Positions 7,804 through 17,553 of a stretch of DNA of 64,000 nt are shown piece by piece. The position numbers were made by a program, and so were the translations under genes. Source of the stretch: Spiribacter salinus M19-40 (GTDB taxonomy: Bacteria > Pseudomonadota > Gammaproteobacteria > Nitrococcales > Nitrococcaceae); NCBI RefSeq assembly GCF_000319575.2, contig NC_021291.1:1582501-1646500 (forward strand), read 5' to 3'. Numbering within the stretch: position 1 is the first letter of the stretch; each line of letters starts with the position of its first letter. The notes beneath the pieces were generated by a model. That model was not told the DNA's origin and made no database searches. It worked only from the letters and a program-made list of their open reading frames with translations.

Positions 7804-10071
7804 CTAGCGCCGCCCGGCGCGAATCAGGCCGCCCAGGCCGTGGTCATCCAGCGCCGAGTTCACTAATTGCCGCACCTGCTGAGGCGTCTCGCACGCGAGC
7901 GCCTCGGTGAGCATACCCCGGGCATCCGCCGCCGAGATCGTGCGAATCACCCACTTCACGCGCAAGAGCCGCCCGCTGCTCATCGATAGGCCTTCCATGC
8001 CCATCGCCAGCAGCAGCGGCGCAACCGCGGGCTCACCGGCCATGCTGCCGCAGACCGACACCGGCCGGCCAACGCGACGGCCGGCCTCGGCCACCTCGTT
8101 CACCGCCCGCAAAACGGCGGGATGCAGTTCGTCGTAGAGTGAGGCGACGCGGCTGTTGTTGCGATCCACTGCCAGCAGGTACTGGGCCAGGTCGTTGCTG
8201 CCCACCGACAGGAAATCGAGCCGACGGGCCAGACTCTCGGCCTGATACACCGCGGCGGGCACCTCCACCATGGCGCCCACCTGCGGTGGTGCAGTGACGA
8301 CACCCTCCTCGGCAAGCTCGGCCCGGGCTCGGGCGACCAGCGCGGCGGCCTGCTCAGCCTCTTCAACCCGCGTCACCATGGGAAACATCAGCCGCAGGTT
8401 GTCGAGGCCCACGGAGGCGCGCAGCATCGCGCGCAACTGCGTAAGAAAGATCTCGGGGTGATCCAGTGTCATGCGCAGGCCGCGCCAGCCAAGAAACGGG
8501 TTCTCGTCATGGGTGGGGAAGTAAGGCAGCGGCTTGTCACCGCCCACATCCAGCGTGCGCAGTGTCACCGGTAGCGGGGCGAAGGCACTCAGCACCTCGC
8601 GATAAAGGCTTGCCTGCTCTTCTTCTCCCGGGAAGCGGTCGCGCATCATGAACGGGAATTCGGTGCGGTGCAGGCCCACGCCGGCACAGCCGATCTCCAA
8701 CGCCCGGTTAATTTCGGCGGCGAGGCCCGTGTTGACGTACAGATTGAGCTCGGCGCCATCAGTGGTGCGGGCGGGCAACCCCGAGAGCGCAGCGAGCTCG
8801 GCGGTCAGTTCGGCCTCTTCCTGTTGCAGGCCAACGTACTCCGCCCGCAGGGCCTCGGCCGGGTCCACCTCGACCCGTCCGCGATAGCCATCCACGATCA
8901 GCGCCCGGCCATGCAGACGATGCACGGGCAAATCGCGCACCCCCATCACGGCCGGGACGCCAAGTGCCCGCGCCAGGATGGCGATATGGGAGTTGGCGGA
9001 GCCACCGGCGCTCACCACGCCGGCGAGTTGCTCTGGCGGGATCTCGGCAAGCTGCGAGGCGCTGAGCTCCTCACCCACCAGGATGACCTGCTCGGGCGGC
9101 GCCCGGTCATCGCCCTCCACCGCCATGAGGCGTGCCAGCAGGCGTCGCCCGATGTCTCGCACATCGCTGGCGCGCTCGCGCAGATAGGCATCGTCCATCG
9201 CCTCGAAGCGCCGGACGTGCTCGGCAATGGTCAGCCGAAGCGCGAACGGGGCCCAGTGCCCGGCCTCGATCTGGTGGCAGACCCGGCTCGTCAGGCTGTC
9301 GCCATCAAGCATCTGCAGATAGACGTCGAACAGCAGTTGCTCACCCTCGGGCAACTGCGCGCGCATGCGCTCACCCAGCTCGCTGACGTCGTTGCGCACG
9401 GCCTCGACAGCCGCCTGAAATGCAGCCAATTCGGCCGTGGCGTTGCGTACGGGCCGGTCCGGCACGGTCTCGAGATCTGCCCCTGCGGAGGCCGCGAAGC
9501 CCTCACCGACCGCCACCCCGCTCGAGCCGCCGATTCCGGTGACCGCCAGTGCGCGGCCCGAGGCCTCCATCGTGCTGCGGGCCAGATCACCGCGGACCCG
9601 CGCATGCGCCATGACGCCCGCCAACTGCGCGGCCATGGTGACCAGAAACGCGACCTCGCCGTCGTTAAAACGCGCGCGGGTATTGCGCTGGACGACCAGC
9701 ACACCGAGACGGGCCTGGTAGTGAATGATCGGGACGCCGAGAAACGAGTGGAAGCGCTCCTCGCCGGTCTCGGGGAAATAGCGAAAGCGGGGATGGCGGT
9801 CGGCGTTTTCCAGGTTGACCGATTCCTCGCGCTGCGCGACCAGACCCACCAGGCCCTCGTCGACGGACAGGCGAACCTGGCCCACCGCCTCGGGGTTGAG
9901 GCCATGGGTGGCCATCAAGCGCAGGTGTTGGGTGTCTTCCTCAAGCAGATAGACCGAGCAGACATCCGCGGCGGTGGCGTCGGCCACCTGATCGACGATG
10001 ATCGCGAGCGCTTCATCGAAATCGGCCGCCGCATTGACCGCCTGGACAATGCGATGCAGCGTCTCGAGCAC
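7804..10071 (-). CDS. ptsP: Phosphoenolpyruvate-protein phosphotransferase of the nitrogen PTS (EI-Ntr)
   Basis: First phosphotransfer protein of the regulatory nitrogen PTS; it takes phosphate from PEP and passes it to NPr. The 755-residue protein has an N-terminal GAF domain (about 15-155), a PTS linker domain, the phosphohistidine domain with H362 in GGSANSHIAILAR, and a C-terminal PEP-binding TIM barrel with LRTLDVGGDKPLPY and VSVCGSMAGE. It starts with GTG, six bases after rppH, the same gene pair as in E. coli. E. coli EI-Ntr is 748 residues, so it is full length. No ptsN or ptsO is in the window. Confidence 0.95.
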   Translation of the reverse strand: MLETLHRIVQAVNAAADFDEALAIIVDQVADATAADVCSVYLLEEDTQHLRLMATHGLNPEAVGQVRLSVDEGLVGLVAQREESVNLENADRHPRFRYFPETGEERFHSFLGVPIIHYQARLGVLVVQRNTRARFNDGEVAFLVTMAAQLAGVMAHARVRGDLARSTMEASGRALAVTGIGGSSGVAVGEGFAASAGADLETVPDRPVRNATAELAAFQAAVEAVRNDVSELGERMRAQLPEGEQLLFDVYLQMLDGDSLTSRVCHQIEAGHWAPFALRLTIAEHVRRFEAMDDAYLRERASDVRDIGRRLLARLMAVEGDDRAPPEQVILVGEELSASQLAEIPPEQLAGVVSAGGSANSHIAILARALGVPAVMGVRDLPVHRLHGRALIVDGYRGRVEVDPAEALRAEYVGLQQEEAELTAELAALSGLPARTTDGAELNLYVNTGLAAEINRALEIGCAGVGLHRTEFPFMMRDRFPGEEEQASLYREVLSAFAPLPVTLRTLDVGGDKPLPYFPTHDENPFLGWRGLRMTLDHPEIFLTQLRAMLRASVGLDNLRLMFPMVTRVEEAEQAAALVARARAELAEEGVVTAPPQVGAMVEVPAAVYQAESLARRLDFLSVGSNDLAQYLLAVDRNNSRVASLYDELHPAVLRAVNEVAEAGRRVGRPVSVCGSMAGEPAVAPLLLAMGMEGLSMSSGRLLRVKWVIRTISAADARGMLTEALACETPQQVRQLVNSALDDHGLGGLIRAGRR

Positions 10072-10077
10072 GGCGGC

Positions 10078-10626
10078 TCAGCCCCGCTGCGGCTGCTGCT
10101 GGAAAACCGGCGGCTGTCCGGGCCCGGAATCCGTTGGGCGGGTTGGCGCGCCATCGGGAAAGAGCAATGGCGCCAACTGCTCAAGCGCGCGCTCGTAGAC
10201 GCCGCGCTTAAACGACACCACCTGCTCCAGCGGGTGCCAGTAAGACACCCAGGACCAGTCATCAAACTCCGGCTCGCTGGTGGCATCGAGCTGAACGGCG
10301 GCCTCTTCGGTCTCCAGTCGCAGCAAGAACCACACCTGCTTCTGGCCGATGCAGGTGGGCCGCTGCCGGCGCCGAATCAAATGGCTTGGCAGCCGATACC
10401 GCAACCACCCGCGCGTGGAGCCCAGCACGGTCACGTGCGCGGGCGAGAGGCCCACCTCCTCGTGCAGCTCCCGATAGAGTGCCGCCTCCGGGCTTTCATC
10501 GCGCTGAATCCCGCCCTGCGGGAACTGCCAGGCGTCCTGTCCGATGCGACGCGCCCAGAAGACCTGGCCCGCACCATTCGCCAGCACAATGCCGACATTG
10601 GGGCGAAATCCTTGCGCGTCAATCAC
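10078..10626 (-). CDS. rppH: RNA pyrophosphohydrolase
   Basis: Nudix hydrolase that removes pyrophosphate from 5'-triphosphorylated mRNA and so starts RNA decay. The start is GTG at 10626, giving [20 protein letters not shown], which aligns with the E. coli N-terminus. The Nudix box is complete at residues 38-60, with G38, E44, R52, E53, E56, E57 and G59. The 182-residue length is usual; the C-terminal tail is Pro/Gln-rich. It lies immediately upstream of ptsP, a conserved pair. The divergent HAD gene begins about 80 bp away. Confidence 0.95.
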   Translation of the reverse strand: MIDAQGFRPNVGIVLANGAGQVFWARRIGQDAWQFPQGGIQRDESPEAALYRELHEEVGLSPAHVTVLGSTRGWLRYRLPSHLIRRRQRPTCIGQKQVWFLLRLETEEAAVQLDATSEPEFDDWSWVSYWHPLEQVVSFKRGVYERALEQLAPLLFPDGAPTRPTDSGPGQPPVFQQQPQRG

Positions 10627-10705
10627 TTAAAACACTCTATTGAAAGTTTCATTGCCAGTCATTCTTCCACAGAGGACAATCAACCGGCAATCAATAAACC
10701 GGGAC

Positions 10706-11392
10706 ATGACCGTGCAGCTGGCGATTTTCGACCTCGATAACACCCTCCTTGGCGGCGACAGCGACTACCTGTGGGGCCAGCATTTAATGGACAAGGGCGC
10801 CGTGTCTCGCGAGCGCTTCGAGGTAGAAAACCAGCGCTTCATGGAACAGTACGAGGCCGGCGAGCTGGATATCGACACGTTCCTGGCCTTTGCCCTGGCG
10901 CCCCTGGCGCAAACCCCGAAAGACACCCTGCTGGCCTGGCGGCGCGAGTTCATCGACACCCATATCCGCCCCCGTGTCCTGCCGGCCGCCCAGGCACTGG
11001 TGGATGACCACCGGGCGCGCGGCCATGGCCTGATGATCATCACCGCCACCAACCGGTTTGTGACCGAGCCGATTGCCGAGCTGTTCAACATCCCGATCCT
11101 GCTGGCCACCGAACCCGAAATACACAACAGCGCATTCACGGGCCGCCATCAGGGCACGCCCACGTTCCGCGAGGGCAAGATCACCGCACTCCAGCACTGG
11201 CTGGATGCCGAGGGCGCGATGATGGAGGCAATGCACTTTTACAGTGACTCGCGCAATGACCTGCCACTGCTGGAACATGTCGACCACCCGGTCGCCGTCG
11301 ATCCCGACCCAACACTTGAGGCCGCAGCCCGGGCGCGGGGATGGCCGGTGCTGACATTGCGCTCAGGCGAGGTACCGCAGGCTCTACCCTAG
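10706..11392 (+). CDS. HAD-superfamily phosphatase, subfamily IB (SerB/CicA-like)
   Basis: Cytoplasmic phosphatase of 228 residues. Motif I is FDLDNTLL with D9 and D11; motif II is IITATN; motif III lies in FYSDSRNDLPLL. ATG 10706 is chosen because motif I follows at the usual distance; the frame extends 22 codons further upstream without family features. A related gene sits beside rppH-ptsP in Pseudomonas. Candidate substrates include phosphoserine or histidinol phosphate, but the sequence does not decide this. Confidence 0.85.
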   Translation: MTVQLAIFDLDNTLLGGDSDYLWGQHLMDKGAVSRERFEVENQRFMEQYEAGELDIDTFLAFALAPLAQTPKDTLLAWRREFIDTHIRPRVLPAAQALVDDHRARGHGLMIITATNRFVTEPIAELFNIPILLATEPEIHNSAFTGRHQGTPTFREGKITALQHWLDAEGAMMEAMHFYSDSRNDLPLLEHVDHPVAVDPDPTLEAAARARGWPVLTLRSGEVPQALP

Positions 11393-11433
11393 GCTCGGTT
11401 TGGGCTTTGTGGGGCCGCACGGGTCAGTGCTGT

Positions 11434-11511
11434 GCCGCTTTCGGTGGCTTGTAACGGGCGACCTCTAGCCGCCCCGGATAGGGGAGCCCGTTGCAAGCCA
11501 CCGAAAGCGGC
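11434..11511. repeat. Long near-perfect inverted repeat (26-nt arms, 26-nt loop)
   Basis: Arms at 11434-11459 and 11486-11511 are reverse complements with one difference. At position 11452 the upper arm has T where C would be expected, which is a G-U wobble in a plus-strand RNA. The loop itself can form a 4-bp stem (CCCC 11472-11475 with GGGG 11481-11484). It lies in the roughly 200-bp gap between the HAD gene and the copper chaperone gene. No T-tract follows, so it is not a classical intrinsic terminator. A processed or stabilising RNA hairpin, a REP-type element or a recombination site are possible. Confidence 0.85.
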
Positions 11512-11591
11512 CTGACTCGCCCCCTCGCATCACTTCCCCACCCCTGTCCAAAGTCGGATAATAAAGGGCCCATATCAAAGGACGCCCACCC

Positions 11592-12041
11592 ATGCCCAAC
11601 CGACTCGTCGTCACCCTGCTCGCCCTACTCATGGCCACCGGCATGGCAACCGCCAAGGCCGAGATCACCGTTGAGGGCGTCTGGTCGCGCGCCACCGCCC
11701 CCGGGCTCGATCGCGGCGCGGTTTACTTTGAGCTTGAGAACACGGGCCGTCGCGGTGATCAGCTGATTGGCGTTTCAACGCCGCGGGCCCCGCGGGCGGA
11801 GCTGCATCAAACGATTGAAGAGGGCGGTAACAGCCGCATGGTGCACACCCCCGAGGTGCGAGTGCCGGCTGAGGGCGAGGTGGTTTTCGAGCCTGGCGGG
11901 CGGCACGTCATGCTCATGGGGCTGACCGAATCCCTGCGGGAGGGCGAGACCTTCGAGCTGACCCTTGAGCTCGAGCACAACGGCCCCGTCACCCTGACGG
12001 TGAATGTGCTGCCACCCACGGCCATGGGGGCCGACGACTAG
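11592..12041 (+). CDS. Periplasmic copper chaperone PCu(A)C
   Basis: Secreted Cu(I) chaperone that helps load the CuA/CuB centres of cytochrome oxidase. The 149-residue precursor has a signal peptide ending near residue 23 (ATAKAE). The canonical metal motif H-x10-M-x21-H-x-M is exactly present as H72, M83, H105 and M107. There is a GTAN-like segment VYFELENTG before it. It stands alone, convergent with hemN. SCO and cytochrome oxidase genes are not in the window, so its partner is unknown here. Confidence 0.9.
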   Translation: MPNRLVVTLLALLMATGMATAKAEITVEGVWSRATAPGLDRGAVYFELENTGRRGDQLIGVSTPRAPRAELHQTIEEGGNSRMVHTPEVRVPAEGEVVFEPGGRHVMLMGLTESLREGETFELTLELEHNGPVTLTVNVLPPTAMGADD

Positions 12042-12047
12042 GCCGGC

Positions 12048-13439
12048 TTAGATCACCCGCGAGAAACGCCGCGCGTTGCTGGCCTCGGCCAGATAGGCGT
12101 CGAAGGGCATCGCCACATTGCGCAGGAAGAACTGACCGCGGTCGGTCACCTGCAGCGAACGCTCACCGATCGTGACCAGGCCGTCATCCACCAACGGGGT
12201 GAGGGCCTCGAGCGCGTCACCGAAGTACTGGTTGAACACGATGCCATGGCGCTCACCCACCGCCTCGAAATCGATCGTGCCCTGGCACATGACTGACTGA
12301 ATAACATCCCGGCGCAGCCGGTCATCCGCGGTGAGCTCGACACCCCGCCAGACCGGGAGCTCACCCGCCGACACGGCCGTTGCATGGCTTTCTGGATCGC
12401 GCCGGTTCTGGCTGTAGGCATCACCAATCTGGCCAATGGATGACGCACCCAGCCCGATCAAGTCGAGATCAGGCCGCGTCGCGTAGCCCTGGAAGTTGCG
12501 ATGGAGCGTGCCGTCCTCGGCGGCCTGGGCCAGCTCATCCCCCGGCAGGGCGAAGTGGTCCATGCCGATGTAGCGGTAGCCGGCGCCGGCCAGGCGCTGC
12601 ATCGCCTCGATCAGCAGGGTGAGCTTTTCCTCGGCGGCGGGCAGGCTCCCGTCGCGAATCTGGCGCTGAATGCGGAACATCTCCGGCATGTGCGCGTAGT
12701 TGTAGAGCGCGATCCGATCCGGCCGGATGTCGAGCACCGCATCCAGGGTGCGGCTGAGCCGCTCCGGCGTTTGTAGCGGCAGGCCGTACATCAGATCGAG
12801 GTTCACGGAGTGAAAGCCCTGGGCCCGCGCCTCCGCTACCACGTCCGCGGTGTCCTGCACCCCCTGAATGCGGTTGATGGCCTTTTGCACGTCGGCGTCA
12901 AAATCCTGGACACCCAGACTCAGGCGGTTGAAGCCCAACTCGGCGAGCTGGGCGATTCGCGCGCGGTCCACGGTGCGTGGATCCACCTCAATGGAGAACT
13001 CTCGGTCCGCCGGCGCGGCCAAAGGGAAACGATCGTTGATGGCGGTGATCAGCCGAGCCAAATCGTCATCGGTAAAGTACGTGGGGGTGCCACCGCCCAG
13101 GTGCAGCTGCTCGACGGGCCGGTCGTCATCGAAAAGCGCGGCCTGGAGGTCGAGCTCGTCGATCAGCCGCTCGAGATATTGCTCGGCACGCCGATAGTTG
13201 GCGGTAATGACCTTGTTGCAGGCGCAGTAAAAGCACACGGTCCGGCAAAACGGCACGTGGACATACAGCGACAGCGGCCGCGGCATCGGGTCTTCGTTGC
13301 TCCAGGCCACCTGCTGGCGGTATCGCTCGGCATCGAAGGCCTCGGTAAACTGCGCGGCCGTTGGGTAAGAGGTGTAGCGTGGACCGGTGACGTCGTAGCG
13401 TCGTAGCAGGTCACGCTCCAGGGGTAGTCTGTCGGCCAT
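12048..13439 (-). CDS. hemN: Oxygen-independent coproporphyrinogen III oxidase
   Basis: Radical SAM enzyme that decarboxylates coproporphyrinogen III under low oxygen. The start at ATG 13439 is preferred because GGAGGG precedes it by about 9 bases; the frame extends 16 codons upstream without a good site. The protein is 463 residues. The N-terminal RRYDVTGPRYTSYPTA is specific for true HemN rather than HemW. The [4Fe-4S] motif CxxxCxxC is C65, C69 and C72, followed by C74. LGGGTPTYF and GVQDFD are also present. Confidence 0.95.
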   Translation of the reverse strand: MADRLPLERDLLRRYDVTGPRYTSYPTAAQFTEAFDAERYRQQVAWSNEDPMPRPLSLYVHVPFCRTVCFYCACNKVITANYRRAEQYLERLIDELDLQAALFDDDRPVEQLHLGGGTPTYFTDDDLARLITAINDRFPLAAPADREFSIEVDPRTVDRARIAQLAELGFNRLSLGVQDFDADVQKAINRIQGVQDTADVVAEARAQGFHSVNLDLMYGLPLQTPERLSRTLDAVLDIRPDRIALYNYAHMPEMFRIQRQIRDGSLPAAEEKLTLLIEAMQRLAGAGYRYIGMDHFALPGDELAQAAEDGTLHRNFQGYATRPDLDLIGLGASSIGQIGDAYSQNRRDPESHATAVSAGELPVWRGVELTADDRLRRDVIQSVMCQGTIDFEAVGERHGIVFNQYFGDALEALTPLVDDGLVTIGERSLQVTDRGQFFLRNVAMPFDAYLAEASNARRFSRVI

Positions 13440-13542
13440 GTAAGCCAACCCTCCGTGATCAACTAAGGCACTACCATAGCGGTCCACGCTCAGTGCCGGG
13501 TTGACCTGGATCAGCCGTTATTCGCAAGCAGGAGACACCGTC

Positions 13543-13980
13543 ATGGCAGAGCGCCCGGAAGGGTCATCCCGCAAGCCGCAGGGGCTGCGTGAACGGCTAA
13601 TGCGCCAGCTCTGGCTGGCGCTGGCGCTGCTGTTCGTCGGCCTGGGGAGTGCGGGGGTCGTGCTGCCACTGGTGCCGACCACGCCCTTTTTGCTGCTGGC
13701 CGCCTACTGTGCCTCGCGCAGCTCGCCGGCCCTGCACGCCTGGCTCTACAGTCATCCGCGCTTTGGGCCGCTGCTGCGAAACTGGCGCGATCACCGGGCG
13801 ATTCCCCGGCGTACCAAGCTGCTGGGCATCGCCCTGATTGCTGCGAGCTGGACGTGGATGTGGATCACCGTGGAGCCGCTTTATCTGCGCTTGACGGTCA
13901 CCGCGTTCATGGCCTTTGGCGTGGTGTTTCTGGCGACTCGGCCGAATGGCCCGTCAGATGAACGCAGCGACGATGAATAG
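13543..13980 (+). CDS. DUF454 (YbaN-like) inner-membrane protein
   Basis: Small membrane protein of 145 residues. ATG 13543 is chosen because AGGAG lies 8 bases before it. Three or four hydrophobic segments are seen, with the family motif VLPLVPTTPFLLLAAYCASRSSP near residues 45-65 and HPRFGPLLRNWRDHRAIPRRTK after it. The family's role is not established; in some organisms it is linked to haem uptake or redox. Its last 27 bases overlap the end of the convergent MAPEG gene. Confidence 0.85.
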   Translation: MAERPEGSSRKPQGLRERLMRQLWLALALLFVGLGSAGVVLPLVPTTPFLLLAAYCASRSSPALHAWLYSHPRFGPLLRNWRDHRAIPRRTKLLGIALIAASWTWMWITVEPLYLRLTVTAFMAFGVVFLATRPNGPSDERSDDE

Positions 13981-14331
13981 CCCCACCACGCAGGCGAACC
14001 CACCCGTCCAGGCCGTGCTGCGCAACGTGGCGCGATCGGCGATATAGAAATAGCCATACAGCCCGCGGAAGATCAGAAACGCCACGGCCAGGCCGTCGAT
14101 CCAGGTCTGGCTGGCATTGAGCTGATGGGCGATGATCACGCCCGCGGCAAACGGCGGGAACGCCTCGAACGTGTTGAGCTGGGCCCAATGCGCCCGCTGC
14201 CGCCATCCCTCCAGGCGCTCCAGCCAGGCCCGCGGCCGGGCGTTGTCGAACTGGCCCTCGGACTTGGCCAGCCCGGCGAACACGAAGGGCAAAAAAATGG
14301 CGATAAAAACGCAGATATAGGCGATCGTCAT
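13954..14331 (-). CDS. MAPEG-family membrane protein
   Basis: Four-helix membrane protein of 125 residues related to microsomal glutathione transferases and FLAP. The motif region WLERLEGWRQRAHWAQLNTFEAFPPFAAGVIIAH fits the bacterial YecN/YidD-type MAPEG branch, and RGLYGYFYIADRATLRS lies near the C-terminus. Its ATG overlaps the purD stop codon by four bases, so it is probably the last gene of the purine operon. Enzymatic activity cannot be assigned. Confidence 0.8.
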   Translation of the reverse strand: MTIAYICVFIAIFLPFVFAGLAKSEGQFDNARPRAWLERLEGWRQRAHWAQLNTFEAFPPFAAGVIIAHQLNASQTWIDGLAVAFLIFRGLYGYFYIADRATLRSTAWTGGFACVVGLFIVAAFI

Positions 14332-15626
14332 GACCGACCTCCGTTGAGCTGGGCCGCCACGGCGCGATGGCCGATGTCGGTGCGCATGAACGAGCCCGTC
14401 CAGTGAATGCCACCGGCCAAATCATAGGCCGCGCGCTGCGCCTCGAGGATGTCATCGCCCAGCGCACAGGCACACAAGACGCGCCCGCCGGCTGTGACCA
14501 CGGCATTCTCGGCGTTCAGGGCCGTGCCGGCATGAAAAACCTTTTGCTCGGATAAATCCGTCGCGGGCAGCCCGTGAATCACATGACCCCGCTCATACGG
14601 GCCCGGATAGCCACCGGCCGCGAGCACCACGCCAAGACACGGCCGCGGATCCCAGTCCACTGAATGCTGATCGAGCCGGCCCTGGAGCGCTGCCTCAAAC
14701 AGATCCACCGGGTCGCTTTGCAGGCGCATGAGAATCGGCTGCGTCTCGGGGTCGCCCAGGCGGACGTTGAACTCCAGCACCCGGGGCGTGCCCTCGGCGT
14801 CGATCATGAGCCCGGCGTAAAGGAAGCCGCGAAAACCCCGCCCCTCGGCCACCAAGCCCTGCACGGTCGGACGGATCACCGTCTCCAGAATGCGGGCGTG
14901 GATGGCGTCGGTCACCACCGGGGCCGGCGAGTACGCGCCCATGCCGCCGGTGTTGGGGCCCTGATCGCCGGCATCCCGCGCCTTGTGATCCTGGGAGCTC
15001 GCCAGGGGCAGGACCGTATCGCCATCGACCAGGGCAATAAAACTCGCCTCTTCCCCGGTGAGAAAATCCTCGACGACGATCCGCTCACTGGCAGAGCCAA
15101 AGGCTCCATCGAGCATGGACTCGGCCGCCAGCAACGCCTCGTCCAGCGTCAGGGCCACCGTCACGCCCTTGCCGGCGGCCAGGCCGTCGGCCTTGATCAC
15201 AAGCGGTGCGCCGCGGGCCTCGATAGTGGCCCGGGCCGCCTCGAGGTCGTCAAATGTTTCGTAGGCGGCGGTGGGAATCGCGTGACGGGCCAGAAAATCC
15301 TTGGCGAAGGCCTTGGACGATTCCAGCTCTGCAGCGGCTTGATGCGGACCGAGGCAGGCCAGGCCGACCTCGGTAAAGGCATCGACGATACCGGCGGCCA
15401 GCGGCGCTTCCGGGCCCACCATGGTCATGTCGATCTCACGCTGCAGGGCGAGGTCCCGCAGGCCGTTGATGTCTTCAGCGCCGACGTTGACGTTCTGGAC
15501 ACCCACCTCCGTTGCCGTGCCGGCATTGCCCGGGGCGACGTACACGGTCTCGGCTCGGGGTGAGCGCGCCAGGCGCCAGGCCAGGGCGTGTTCGCGTCCG
15601 CCATTGCCGACCACCAGAATCTTCAT
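14328..15626 (-). CDS. purD: Phosphoribosylamine-glycine ligase (GARS)
   Basis: Second step of purine synthesis: ATP-dependent ligation of glycine to phosphoribosylamine. ATG 15626 gives MKILVVGNGGREHALAWRLARSP, the canonical N-terminus; upstream codons in frame run into the purH end and are excluded. The 432-residue protein has the ATP-grasp motifs IKADGLAAGKGVTVA and LEFNVRLGDPETQ. It follows purH by 13 bp, the usual purH-purD order. Confidence 0.97.
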   Translation of the reverse strand: MKILVVGNGGREHALAWRLARSPRAETVYVAPGNAGTATEVGVQNVNVGAEDINGLRDLALQREIDMTMVGPEAPLAAGIVDAFTEVGLACLGPHQAAAELESSKAFAKDFLARHAIPTAAYETFDDLEAARATIEARGAPLVIKADGLAAGKGVTVALTLDEALLAAESMLDGAFGSASERIVVEDFLTGEEASFIALVDGDTVLPLASSQDHKARDAGDQGPNTGGMGAYSPAPVVTDAIHARILETVIRPTVQGLVAEGRGFRGFLYAGLMIDAEGTPRVLEFNVRLGDPETQPILMRLQSDPVDLFEAALQGRLDQHSVDWDPRPCLGVVLAAGGYPGPYERGHVIHGLPATDLSEQKVFHAGTALNAENAVVTAGGRVLCACALGDDILEAQRAAYDLAGGIHWTGSFMRTDIGHRAVAAQLNGGRS

Positions 15627-15639
15627 GACTTGCTCCTGC

Positions 15640-17217
15640 TCAGTGGCGGAAGTGCCGCAGGCCGGTGAACACCATGGCGATGCCATGCGCATCCGCCGCC
15701 CCGATCACTTCCTCATCGCGCATTGATCCACCCGGCTGGACGATGGCGCGCACGCCGGCGGCGGCCGCCTGATCAATCCCGTCCCGAAACGGGAAAAAGG
15801 CATCGGACGCCAGCACCGCGCCAGCCAGTGACAGGCCGGCATCCTCCGCCTTGCGGGCGCCGATGCGCGCACTGTCCACCCGGCTCATCTGCCCCGCGCC
15901 GATCCCCAGCGTATGGCCCTCACGACCGTAGACAATGGCGTTGGATTTCACGTGCTTGGCCACGCGCCAGACGAAATCGAGGTCAGCCTGCAGCGCGTCA
16001 TCCACGGGGGTCTGCGTCACACAGCGCAGGCCGGTGTCCGCGAACAGATCGGCGTCCTGATCCTGGACCAGCAGTCCGCCGTCCAGCGGTTGCAGCCGCC
16101 AGCCGCTGATGGGCCGCGGTCCGTCGGGGATTTCGAGCACCCGGACATTGGGCTTGGCCGCGGTAATCGCCAGCGCCGCGTCACTGACGGCCGGCGCCAA
16201 AATCACCTCCACGAACTGACGCTGGATAATGGCGCGGGCGGTGGCGTCGTCCAGCGGGCGATTAAAGGCAATGATGCCGCCAAATGCCGAGGTGGGGTCA
16301 GTGGCAAACGCCGCGTCATAGGCGCTCACCAGATGATCGGCGACCGCCACGCCACAGGGGTTGGCGTGTTTGACGATGACGCAGGCCGGCGCGTCAAAGG
16401 CGCCAACACACGCCCAGGCCGCGTCGGCATCGGCGAGGTTGTTGTAGGACAGGGCCTTGCCCTGGCGCGAGACATGGCAGGCGAAACTGCCCGCCGGGGC
16501 GTCTGGGTCGCGATAAAACGCGGCGGCCTGGTGCGGGTTCTCGCCGTAGCGCAGGTCACTTGCCTTGCGCCAGCTTCGATTGAGCTGCCCGGGGAAAGCG
16601 CTCTCGGCCCCCGCCTCCGGGCGCGCCGATAGGTAATTGCTAATCGCCGCGTCATAGCGGGCGACATGATCAAACGCGGCGACAGCAAGCCGGAATCGGT
16701 GACTTGCCTCGAGCCCGCCATGGGCCTCAATCGCACTCAGCATGTCCGCGTACTGATCCGGGTCCGTGGCGACCCCGACCCCGTCAAGGTTCTTGGCAGC
16801 CGCGCGCAGCATGGCGGGGCCACCAATGTCGATGTGCTCAATAGCCGCTTCGAGGCGGCAGTCTGGCTGCGCCACGGCGGCCTCGAACGGGTAGAGATTG
16901 ACCACCAGCAGGTCGATGGGCGGGATGTCGTGTTCGGCCATCACGGCCTCATCCTCACCCCGACGGCCCAGCAGGCCGCCGTGAATCCGCGGATGCAGCG
17001 TCTTCACGCGGCCGGCCATGATCTCGGGAAAGCCAGTGTAATCGCCGACTTCGGTCACGGGGATGCCGGCCTCACTCAGCAAGCGGGCGGTGCCACCGGT
17101 AGACAGGAGCTCCACACCGAGGCGGGCCAACCCACGGGCTAAATCCTCGACACCGGTTTTATCGGAAACACTGATCAGGGCCCGGCGAACGGGCAAGACA
17201 CTGGCCGCAGCCGTCAT
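15640..17217 (-). CDS. purH: Bifunctional AICAR formyltransferase / IMP cyclohydrolase
   Basis: Last two steps of IMP synthesis. ATG 17217 is used because the MGS-type cyclohydrolase domain starts with [20 protein letters not shown] near residue 10; the frame continues 37 codons upstream into fis with no homologous features. The N-terminal domain spans about 1-195 and the formyltransferase domain about 200-525, including [19 protein letters not shown] and [15 protein letters not shown]. At 525 residues it is normal. fis lies immediately upstream. Confidence 0.97.
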   Translation of the reverse strand: MTAAASVLPVRRALISVSDKTGVEDLARGLARLGVELLSTGGTARLLSEAGIPVTEVGDYTGFPEIMAGRVKTLHPRIHGGLLGRRGEDEAVMAEHDIPPIDLLVVNLYPFEAAVAQPDCRLEAAIEHIDIGGPAMLRAAAKNLDGVGVATDPDQYADMLSAIEAHGGLEASHRFRLAVAAFDHVARYDAAISNYLSARPEAGAESAFPGQLNRSWRKASDLRYGENPHQAAAFYRDPDAPAGSFACHVSRQGKALSYNNLADADAAWACVGAFDAPACVIVKHANPCGVAVADHLVSAYDAAFATDPTSAFGGIIAFNRPLDDATARAIIQRQFVEVILAPAVSDAALAITAAKPNVRVLEIPDGPRPISGWRLQPLDGGLLVQDQDADLFADTGLRCVTQTPVDDALQADLDFVWRVAKHVKSNAIVYGREGHTLGIGAGQMSRVDSARIGARKAEDAGLSLAGAVLASDAFFPFRDGIDQAAAAGVRAIVQPGGSMRDEEVIGAADAHGIAMVFTGLRHFRH

Positions 17218-17233
17218 GGAGGACTCCGTGGTT

Positions 17234-17500
17234 CTACTGCTCGTCAAGGCCGTACTGGCGAAGCTTCTTGCGCAGCGTGCCTCGATTGATGCCCAGGGCC
17301 TCGGCAGCCCGGGTCTGGTTACCGCCACAGGCGTGCATCACCGTCTCGAAAAGCGGCGCCTCGGCCTCTTCGATCACCATGCGATGCAAATCGCAGCAAG
17401 AATGACCATCGAGCTGTTCGAAATAGGACGTGACCGTGTCGCGCACGCAAGTGCCGATCGGACCGACACCCGGGCAATCCTGTCTGGGTTTATCGGGCAT
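17234..17500 (-). CDS. fis: Nucleoid protein / regulator Fis
   Basis: DNA-bending nucleoid protein controlling stable RNA promoters and recombination. It is 88 residues long, slightly shorter than E. coli Fis (98). The C-terminal helix-turn-helix [26 protein letters not shown] occupies about residues 60-85. The N-terminal part is variable. It is directly followed by purH and purD, as in Pseudomonas, but dusB, which normally precedes fis there, is missing; prmA lies only about 53 bp upstream. Confidence 0.93.
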   Translation of the reverse strand: MPDKPRQDCPGVGPIGTCVRDTVTSYFEQLDGHSCCDLHRMVIEEAEAPLFETVMHACGGNQTRAAEALGINRGTLRKKLRQYGLDEQ

Positions 17501-17553
17501 GCTGTCCTTCCTGTGGGCTGACGGCTTGAATCATAACCACATGGCCCCGCCCA

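Noticed and set aside
8668-10740. Very long plus-strand open frame (690 codons) opposite ptsP and rppH
   Set aside because: It is antisense to two well-supported genes, its translation is Arg/Gly/His-rich and low-complexity, and it has no recognised domain. High G+C produces such frames.
11434-11511. Integron attC site
   Set aside because: The characteristic core sites (RYYYAAC and GTTRRRY at the ends) and the bulged bases were not found, and no integrase gene or cassette array is present.
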